Below are positions 1 to 5,222 of a stretch of 6,844 nt of DNA, piece by piece. The stretch spans positions 1 to 6,844 of the forward strand of contig JBILMZ010000190.1 in assembly GCA_044375275.1 (NCBI GenBank), written 5' to 3'. Made by a program: the position numbers and the translations under genes. The number at the start of each line of letters is the position of its first letter. Position 1 is the stretch's first letter. The notes beneath the pieces were generated by a model that worked only from the letters and a program-made list of their open reading frames with translations, had not been told where the DNA came from and searched no databases. Origin of the DNA: SZUA-430 sp044375275 (GTDB lineage Bacteria; Pseudomonadota; Alphaproteobacteria; Micropepsales; Micropepsaceae).

Positions 1-686
1 GACATGCCCCGGGCTGAAGGCTGAGGCGTAATCGGCTTCGGAGACGCTGTGCTGCTGCCGACGATTCGATCAAACAGGCCCGGCTTGCCGCCGTCCTGGT
101 GGGCGGCGTCAGTGTTTTCCGGTGCTGGCGGCGGTAGCACTTCACCATACTCGTTCAACGTAACACCCATCGCCTTCAGCTTCGCCTGTGCCGGTGCGTA
201 GCCGTTGCGGGCTGCGCGCTCCAGCAGGGAACGCGCCCGGTCGGGATCGCGCGGAATGCCGTTCCCGCTTTCGTACATCTCGGCCAGTTTCCATTGCGCG
301 AGGGACAGGCCTGCAGTCGCGGCGCGTGCGTACCAGGCAGCTGCGGCTTCGGCATTCTTCTCAACGCCTTCACCGCTCAGGTACATGTCGCCGACATTGG
401 CCATCGCTGTGACGAGGCCCTTCTCGGCAGCATCCATGTACAGCTTGAAGGCTCGTTTCGTATCCTTCGCGACGCCTTTGCCCTGACGCAGGAGTTGGGC
501 CACGTTGCGCATGGCCGCAAGGTCATTGTCCCGCGCCAGCTCATCCCAGATCCGGTAGGCTGTAGCGTGGTCACCCGCGTCATACGCCGCGACGCCCTGG
601 TCAAATAGTGACGCTTTCTCAGCGACGACATTGGTGGCGCAGGCGGTCAGCAGGGTGAAGGCTGCCAATGCGAAAAAATGGCGCAT
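1..686 (-). CDS. Sel1-repeat (SLR/TPR-like) lipoprotein, 3' end beyond window
   Basis: The reading frame opens with ATG at 686 and stays open to the left edge, giving 228 visible codons and no stop, so the C-terminus is missing. The N-terminus is a lipoprotein signal: MR, a hydrophobic stretch, then the lipobox L13-T14-A15-C16, with C16 the predicted lipidated residue. Ala at +2 fits outer-membrane sorting by the E. coli rule. Residues 26-55 look like a TPR-type helical pair. Three Sel1-like repeats follow with an exact 36-residue period (AMRN at 58, AMAN at 94, AQWK at 130, AQAK at 166), each with the typical G-x-G-V/I turn and an A-A-x-x-G end. Beyond about residue 175 the chain turns Pro/Ser-rich (PPPAPE near 185) and looks disordered. 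Sel1 repeats are known as protein-binding scaffolds, and no enzymatic function is implied. The partner is unknown. The ribosome binding site is weak (GGGA about 6 nt upstream). The gene is divergent from pdxH. The family call is firm; the role is unknown. Confidence 0.88.
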   Translation of the reverse strand, partial: MRHFFALAAFTLLTACATNVVAEKASLFDQGVAAYDAGDHATAYRIWDELARDNDLAAMRNVAQLLRQGKGVAKDTKRAFKLYMDAAEKGLVTAMANVGDMYLSGEGVEKNAEAAAAWYARAATAGLSLAQWKLAEMYESGNGIPRDPDRARSLLERAARNGYAPAQAKLKAMGVTLNEYGEVLPPPAPENTDAAHQDGGKPGLFDRIVGSSTASPKPITPQPSARGM

Positions 687-738
687 AATTGATCCCGCAA
701 AAGGCTTCTGGACGAACCCGTGCGCAAGGCGAACAGCA

Positions 739-768
739 CGTGCGCACGCAAACATCAGCCTGTATACT
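739..768 (+). promoter_or_regulatory. Candidate pdxH promoter in the divergent spacer
   Basis: The 114-bp spacer between the Sel1 gene and pdxH holds TATACT at 763-768, a good match to a sigma-70 type -10 box. The region about 16-17 bp upstream (740-746, GTGCGCA) is a poor -35 match, so an activator or an alternative sigma factor may be involved. Initiation near 775 would leave a leader of about 26 nt before the pdxH ATG at 801. The central GTATAC (762-767) is palindromic, so a minus-strand promoter for the Sel1 gene at the same place is possible, but I see no convincing -35 for it. This is prediction from sequence only. Confidence 0.4.
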
Positions 769-800
769 ACCTGAACAAGACACAGCGCAGCGCCAATCGC

Positions 801-1430
801 ATGCAAAATGACAAGAGTATTGAAGACGGCTCGTCCGGAATTGAAGGCGGGAAAGACCCGTTTGCGCAGTTTGGCGAATGGTTGGCACTGGCCACAAGGC
901 AGGAGCCAAATGATCCCAACGCCGTGGCGCTGGCGACAGTCGATCCTGACGGATTGCCGAACGTGCGCATGGTGCTCCTGAAGGGGTTCGATGAAAGCGG
1001 CTTCGTGTTCTACACGAACTATGAAAGTGCGAAGGGACGGGAACTGCTCGGCGCCCGAAAGGCGGCGCTGTGCTTCCACTGGAAGTCACTGCGTCGTCAG
1101 GTGCGCGTCCGCGGCGCGATCAGCGAAGTGTCGTCACAGGAAGCCGACGACTATTTTGCGTCGAGACCCAAGGACAGCCAGATCGGTGCCTGGGCCTCAC
1201 GCCAGTCACGCGCGCTGAAAGGTCGGTTCGAACTCGAAAAGGAGATCGCGGTGTTCGCCGCGAGGTATGCGCTTGGCCGCGTGCCCCGGCCACCTCACTG
1301 GTCTGGATTTCGCCTGGCGCCGGTCGAAATCGAATTCTGGCGTGACCGTCCGTTTCGTCTCCACGATCGGCTCGTGTATCGCCGCACTGCGCAGGAGTCC
1401 GCATGGCACACAGAGCGGCTGTTTCCGTGA
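801..1430 (+). CDS. pdxH: Pyridoxamine/pyridoxine 5'-phosphate oxidase (PdxH)
   Basis: Cytoplasmic FMN-dependent oxidase that converts pyridoxine 5'-phosphate or pyridoxamine 5'-phosphate to pyridoxal 5'-phosphate, using O2 and releasing H2O2. It is the last step of DXP-dependent vitamin B6 synthesis and of salvage. The 209-residue product has the usual family length. Recalled E. coli cofactor and substrate residues are all present at a constant offset of 11: R56 and K61 (RMVLLK), Y118, R122 and S126 (in YFASRPKDSQIGAW), and R186 and H188 (RLHDR). FHWKSLRRQVRVRG near 92-105 is the conserved flavin-side segment. The chain ends WHTERLFP, like the family's usual W-x-x-x-R-L-x-P. I chose ATG 801 because the frame's earlier GTG at 720 adds 27 residues unlike PdxH and would lie upstream of the best -10 box. 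The ATG has no clear Shine-Dalgarno sequence. The stop lies inside the next gene, so the two are probably one transcript. Confidence 0.96.
   Translation: MQNDKSIEDGSSGIEGGKDPFAQFGEWLALATRQEPNDPNAVALATVDPDGLPNVRMVLLKGFDESGFVFYTNYESAKGRELLGARKAALCFHWKSLRRQVRVRGAISEVSSQEADDYFASRPKDSQIGAWASRQSRALKGRFELEKEIAVFAARYALGRVPRPPHWSGFRLAPVEIEFWRDRPFRLHDRLVYRRTAQESAWHTERLFP
1393..1397 (+). promoter_or_regulatory. Ribosome binding site inside pdxH that sets the CDF start
   Basis: AGGAG lies 5 nt before ATG 1403, within the last codons of pdxH. It favours ATG 1403 over the in-frame GTG at 1427, which would overlap the pdxH stop as GTGA but has no comparably placed purine-rich site. Translational coupling with pdxH is likely either way. 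Confidence 0.65.
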
Positions 1431-2359
1431 CGTCAACAAGAACGGACGCGACGTTGAAGGGGCCGGACGAAGCGGCAAGACTGAAACGTCGAGCGACATA
1501 CGCGGCAGTTGGCGTCGCTGGAACGCTCATTGTCCTGAAGCTCTGGGCATGGGCCGTCACAGGCTCCATTTCCATGCTCGCGTCACTGGTGGATTCAACG
1601 CTCGACCTGATGGCGTCTGGACTGAACCTGATCGCCGTCAGGCACGCCCTTACGCCAGCGGATGAAGAACATCGTTTCGGTCACGGCAAGGCAGAAGCGT
1701 TGGCAGGCCTGGGGCAAGCAGCATTCATCGCGGGATCGGCGGCCTTTCTCTTTTTTGAGACGCTCGACAGGTTGGTCACTCCAAGGTTGATTGAGCAAAC
1801 CAACATCGGCTTGGGCGTGATGGCTGTATCCATCGCATTGACGGTGTCACTGGTACTTTATCAGCGCTACGTGATTGCAAGGACGAGATCCCTGGCGATC
1901 GGTGCCGACCAGTTGCACTACGCAACCGATATCGCAACAAACGCTGGCGTTATCGTCGCCTTGTTGCTGACTGGCGCCTGGGGGTGGGTCTATGCTGACC
2001 CCCTTATCAGTCTTGCCATTTCCGCGGCGATCGGTTGGGGCGCATTCAAGATCCTGAGCGGGTCATACTACGAGCTCATGGACACCGAGTTCGATGAAGC
2101 CGACAGGAACCGGATCAAGGACATCGTGAAGGCGCACAAGGAAGTGATCAGCCTGCACGACTTGCGGACGCGCCGCGCGGGCCACAACGCCTTCATCCAG
2201 ATGCATCTCGAATTGCCCCCGGACATGACGCTGGCAGAGGCTCATCGCATCAGCGACGAAGTTGAGGCAGAAATCCGGAATGCCTTTCCTGACGCAGAGG
2301 TTTTGACGCATCAGGACCCTGCTGGCCTCGAAGCGGTAACTCCCCTGGACCTCAAATAG
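1403..2359 (+). CDS. fieF: FieF-like cation diffusion facilitator (Zn2+/Fe2+ efflux)
   Basis: Inner-membrane antiporter of the cation diffusion facilitator family, expected to export divalent metal (Zn2+, possibly Fe2+ or Cd2+) in exchange for protons. The 318-residue protein aligns from memory with E. coli FieF/YiiP along its length. The transport site is D64-x3-D68 in DSTLD and H172-x3-D176 in HYATD, the DD-HD set typical of Zn/Fe/Cd members. The second site is D87, H90 and H94 in ADEEHRFGHGKAE. The cytoplasmic binuclear site is H252, H268, H281, H303 and D305 (HDLRTR, QMHLEL, EAHRISD, THQDP). Hydrophobic segments near 32-52, 56-78, 100-120, 135-155, 177-192 and 198-218 fit six transmembrane helices, followed by the soluble C-terminal domain. 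The N-terminus is about 19 residues longer than FieF, and starting at GTG 1427 would shorten it by 8. The gene overlaps pdxH by 28 bp. The symbol is by homology; metal preference is not proven. Confidence 0.93.
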   Translation: MAHRAAVSVTSTRTDATLKGPDEAARLKRRATYAAVGVAGTLIVLKLWAWAVTGSISMLASLVDSTLDLMASGLNLIAVRHALTPADEEHRFGHGKAEALAGLGQAAFIAGSAAFLFFETLDRLVTPRLIEQTNIGLGVMAVSIALTVSLVLYQRYVIARTRSLAIGADQLHYATDIATNAGVIVALLLTGAWGWVYADPLISLAISAAIGWGAFKILSGSYYELMDTEFDEADRNRIKDIVKAHKEVISLHDLRTRRAGHNAFIQMHLELPPDMTLAEAHRISDEVEAEIRNAFPDAEVLTHQDPAGLEAVTPLDLK

Positions 2360-2419
2360 GGCGCGACTGGAAGGCGGGCTGGTTGTTTGCTATGCATCCG
2401 CAAAACCGGACGGGTACCC

Positions 2420-3814
2420 ATGAAGCGCTTCATCCCACTGCTGATATCAGGCCTGCTGATCGTGCCCGGCGGCGCGTTTGCTTTTGGGGTGGATCCCGGG
2501 AACAACAACCTTGGTTCGGAGCACGAAAAGATCACGCGAGCCGCTGTGCGCGACTTGGAACCCCTTACGCTGAGGGAGCTCGCAGGTGACGGCGACCATG
2601 CCGGCGCAGTCGGTATCCCCGATGATCCGGATCGCGGCTTGGTTAATCAGGCCTCTGCTCATTGCGACGCCGGGGACTTTCTGGAGACGGACGGCGAGTA
2701 CGCGCAGTCACGCGAGCAGGCACAGAAGGCGCTGTCGTCATGCCGGGACTTCATGATCTCGAATATCGAACATGCAGTGGCGCTCGCCGGCGGTCTCTAC
2801 AAGGGCGCGCCGGAGGCCATGGGCCTGAACTGCAACTTCACGGCAGACACACACTCCGTGAAGTGTAAGGTTCTCGCTCACCTGGGCTTGGCATTTCACG
2901 CAGCGCAGGACTTCTATGCACATTCCAACTGGGTCGACCGTCCAGCCGCCGGACGCGTCACGGGCAAGAATCCGCCAGGGTTGGGGCAGTCGGGGCGCGC
3001 GCGATGGCTGGACCCGCGGCTCAAGGAAGAGTTTCCTCAAGGCCTGATCAGCGGATGCCCGGGAGACCTGCGCCTCCTCGGTGTGACAGTCGGATGCGGG
3101 TACGGCGATCTTCCGCCTGTTCTGGGGAAGATGCGCATCCTGCGCGAAGACCTGGGAAAGACCCGTGGGCCGATCGGTCGAGGCGCTGGCGGAACAGGCA
3201 CCACGCCGCGCGGCGCAATGAATGGAAATTTCTCCAGGGCAGTGAGCGCTGCAGTCGAGGATACGGCGGACAAGTGGGCATTCTTCAGGGAGCGTGTTCT
3301 GGAGACCTATGGTCGGACCAGGGGGGCGACGATCCTGTGCATCCTCGAAAAGGACAGCGCCGATGCCGCAGGATGCAAGTCCAAGGCAGAAGCAGCAACC
3401 GTTTGCTTCAAACGCGAACTGAACATGGCAAGGCTCCCCGACGACGACTCCTATGGGACCAGCGCAACACCTTCCGAAGCCGAGCGCGCTGGTGCTCGCC
3501 CGCAGTTTGAAAGCCTCCGTCGTTTTTGCGTCATTGAGGAGACGGACGTGACCCGGGCCCATGTGATCAACGGCAGCACCTCGGTTGACGGTCGCAGTGC
3601 GGCGGAGACGGAGGCCATCGACAGCCTGGCATATTGGGGAGCGTGCCCGGCAGAACTGCAGCGAAATCTGCCATCGCTCACGCAGTCGACGAAGGAGAGC
3701 TACATGTCCCTTCTGGCACAGGCCAAGCCTGATCCCAGGCAGGAGCAGTCGCTTCTGTCACGCCTTTACGCGTCGTGCATTCTGGACGCACATCTTCGGC
3801 AACTCAGGAAGTAG
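2420..3814 (+). CDS. Exported HET-C-like protein, predicted zinc-dependent phospholipase C fold
   Basis: A 464-residue protein with a Sec signal peptide: MKR, a hydrophobic core at 4-16, and AFA at 19-21 with likely cleavage after A21. The mature part starts with a segment holding HEKITRAA (H35), like the first metal-ligand helix of the phospholipase C/P1 nuclease fold. It then carries H-A-A-Q-D-F-Y-A-H-S-N-W at 160-171, a hallmark of HET-C and VWA7-type proteins. H160, D164 and H168 are the likely metal ligands, with H118 and H154 as further candidates. Twelve cysteines, an even number, fit disulfides outside the cytoplasm. Residues from about 280 to 464 are helical-looking and unassigned. 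ATG 2420 gives a clean signal peptide; the upstream in-frame TTG 2387 would bury it. The ribosome binding site is weak (GGA about 9 nt upstream). The gene follows the metal transporter by 60 bp with no obvious terminator, so it may be co-transcribed. The family resemblance is good; lipid cleavage is inferred and the substrate is unknown. Confidence 0.75.
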   Translation: MKRFIPLLISGLLIVPGGAFAFGVDPGNNNLGSEHEKITRAAVRDLEPLTLRELAGDGDHAGAVGIPDDPDRGLVNQASAHCDAGDFLETDGEYAQSREQAQKALSSCRDFMISNIEHAVALAGGLYKGAPEAMGLNCNFTADTHSVKCKVLAHLGLAFHAAQDFYAHSNWVDRPAAGRVTGKNPPGLGQSGRARWLDPRLKEEFPQGLISGCPGDLRLLGVTVGCGYGDLPPVLGKMRILREDLGKTRGPIGRGAGGTGTTPRGAMNGNFSRAVSAAVEDTADKWAFFRERVLETYGRTRGATILCILEKDSADAAGCKSKAEAATVCFKRELNMARLPDDDSYGTSATPSEAERAGARPQFESLRRFCVIEETDVTRAHVINGSTSVDGRSAAETEAIDSLAYWGACPAELQRNLPSLTQSTKESYMSLLAQAKPDPRQEQSLLSRLYASCILDAHLRQLRK

Positions 3815-3825
3815 ACACTGGCCGT

Positions 3826-3853
3826 GGTGGCGGCAGTTTGAGGCTGCCGCACC
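3826..3853. terminator. Hairpin between convergent genes, possible bidirectional terminator
   Basis: GCGGCAG (3830-3836) and CTGCCGC (3844-3850) form a perfect 7-bp stem around a 7-nt loop. GGT (3826-3828) can pair with ACC (3851-3853) if G3829 is bulged, giving a 10-bp stem. It lies in the 64-bp gap between the HET-C-like gene and the HlyD gene, where both transcripts should end. Neither side has a clear T-run, so it is not a classic intrinsic terminator. Confidence 0.4.
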
Positions 3854-3878
3854 CTGTCTGGTTCCCTCTCATACCCGC

Positions 3879-5222
3879 TCATTCACGCCAGGCGCGATTG
3901 ATGCTGTCGCGCAGCGGTTGCGTGAGGTAGGCCAGCGCAGTTCTTTCTCCCGTCTTGATCATGACAGCCGCCGGCATGCCCGGTTGGACGGACTGCTTGC
4001 CAAGGCGGTGCAGCTCGCTGTCGGGAACGTCCACATGGGCCACAAAATAGGTAGCGCTGGTACGAGGGTCCTGAAGCGAGTCCGCCGAAATATAGGCGAC
4101 GCGCCCATAAAGCATCGGAAGATCCTTTTGGCTCAAGCCCGTGAAGCGTACTTCGGTCGGCAAGCCGATTGCCACGGAATCCACATCGCTGGGGCGGACC
4201 CGGACTTCGACCATGAGGCGATCATCGCGAGGAACGATCTCCAGGATGGTATCGCCGGGCCGAACGACCGAGCCGATGGTGGTCAGGCGGGGAGCAAGAA
4301 CAAAGCCGTCAACCGGCGCACGGATGGTCATGCGCTCATAGGCCTGTTCTGCCGCACGATACTGTTCGCGCAGGTTCGGGATCCGGGCCTGGACTTCACG
4401 CAGCTCGGACTGCACCGTCGATTTGATCTGGTTCTTGGCCTGCAGCAGCTTCAGCTCGGATTCGATGAGCGAACTGCGCGATCGTGCAATCATCGCCGTC
4501 GTTCGTTCAACACTGCCGCTGAGCTGGGAAATGTCACGATTCAGCGAGAACACGCGGGATCGCGTGGTGTAACCCTTCTTGTACAGGTCGTCGACGACGC
4601 TGAGCTCTTTCTCGGAAAGTTCAATCTGCTGACGCGCCGTGCGGCGATCCGACTCCAGCGCATTCAGCTCGTTCTTCAGCTGGTCATGCTGCTGCTGGAT
4701 CATCGACAGCTGTCCATGCAGTTCAAGTTGACGAGCCGTGTAAAGCTGCTTCTGTCCATCAAGCAAGTTCTGGACTGCCGGTATCTTTGCTGAGGCATCC
4801 ACCAGAACCTGCGAGAACTGGGGTTCGGGCAACTCCGTGATTTCAGCCTGCATGCGGGCTTCGGTGGCAAGCGCAAGGAAGTAGGAATCCCGACCGCGCG
4901 TATAGCGCTCAAGCGCATCGGCATCCTCGAGCTCCACAAGCACATCACCTTCACGAACTTTCTGCCCGTCTTCGACCACGATCTTTCGAATGGCTCCGCC
5001 GGTCGGATGCTGGATCTGCTTGCGCTTGGACGCCACCACAACCTGTCCGTCGGCAACCACCGCGCTTGCGATCGGGGCCGTGACGCTCCATGCGCCGAAA
5101 CCACCGACCGTAAGACCGATGATCGCGAACCCGAGGATCATGGCCCGCTTCGTGTTGGTCGGAAGGCTGGGAACCTTGTTCGGCCAGTTCGGCCGCCTAG
5201 GACTGTGTTTTGCTTGCTGCAT
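3879..5222 (-). CDS. Type I secretion periplasmic adaptor, HlyD/PrtE family
   Basis: Membrane fusion protein that links an inner-membrane ABC exporter to a TolC-like outer-membrane channel, so that unfolded substrates pass from cytoplasm to outside in one step. The 447-residue length is normal. A short cytoplasmic N-terminus is followed by one transmembrane helix (about 26-48). A lipoyl-like half-motif follows (GGAIRKIVVEDGQKVREGD, 75-93), then a long Gln/Glu/Arg-rich coiled-coil hairpin (about 155-295). The second lipoyl half is RAPVDGFV (301-308) and GSVVRPGD (317-324), followed by beta-barrel domains. The C-terminal PGMPAAVMIKTGERT (414-428) and the RDSINRAWRE end are typical of the PrtE/RsaE type. 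The ATG overlaps the end of the ABC gene by 26 bp and has GAGG 6 nt upstream (5229-5232), so coupled translation is likely. The substrate is unknown. Confidence 0.95.
   Translation of the reverse strand: MQQAKHSPRRPNWPNKVPSLPTNTKRAMILGFAIIGLTVGGFGAWSVTAPIASAVVADGQVVVASKRKQIQHPTGGAIRKIVVEDGQKVREGDVLVELEDADALERYTRGRDSYFLALATEARMQAEITELPEPQFSQVLVDASAKIPAVQNLLDGQKQLYTARQLELHGQLSMIQQQHDQLKNELNALESDRRTARQQIELSEKELSVVDDLYKKGYTTRSRVFSLNRDISQLSGSVERTTAMIARSRSSLIESELKLLQAKNQIKSTVQSELREVQARIPNLREQYRAAEQAYERMTIRAPVDGFVLAPRLTTIGSVVRPGDTILEIVPRDDRLMVEVRVRPSDVDSVAIGLPTEVRFTGLSQKDLPMLYGRVAYISADSLQDPRTSATYFVAHVDVPDSELHRLGKQSVQPGMPAAVMIKTGERTALAYLTQPLRDSINRAWRE

Noticed and set aside
720..800. An upstream GTG start for pdxH adding 27 residues.
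   Set aside because: The added residues do not resemble PdxH, the total would exceed the family length, and the GTG lies upstream of the best -10 box.
2387..2419. A TTG start 11 codons upstream for the HET-C-like gene.
   Set aside because: It would place extra residues before a clean MKR-type signal peptide and has no ribosome binding site.
2360..2419. A separate promoter or terminator in the 60-bp gap before the HET-C-like gene.
   Set aside because: TATGCA at 2391-2396 has no matching -35 box. The only hairpin (TTTGC/GCAAA around 2386-2404) is 5 bp with a 9-nt loop, too weak to call.
2738..3562. A 274-codon minus-strand open frame antisense to the HET-C-like gene.
   Set aside because: Its composition is Cys/Arg/Pro-rich without motifs, whereas the plus-strand frame has a signal peptide and a HET-C hallmark motif.
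3585..4793. A 402-codon plus-strand open frame across the end of the HET-C-like gene and antisense to the HlyD gene.
   Set aside because: It is Arg/His-rich with no recognisable domain and lies opposite an unmistakable HlyD-family gene. Long antisense frames are common in GC-rich DNA.
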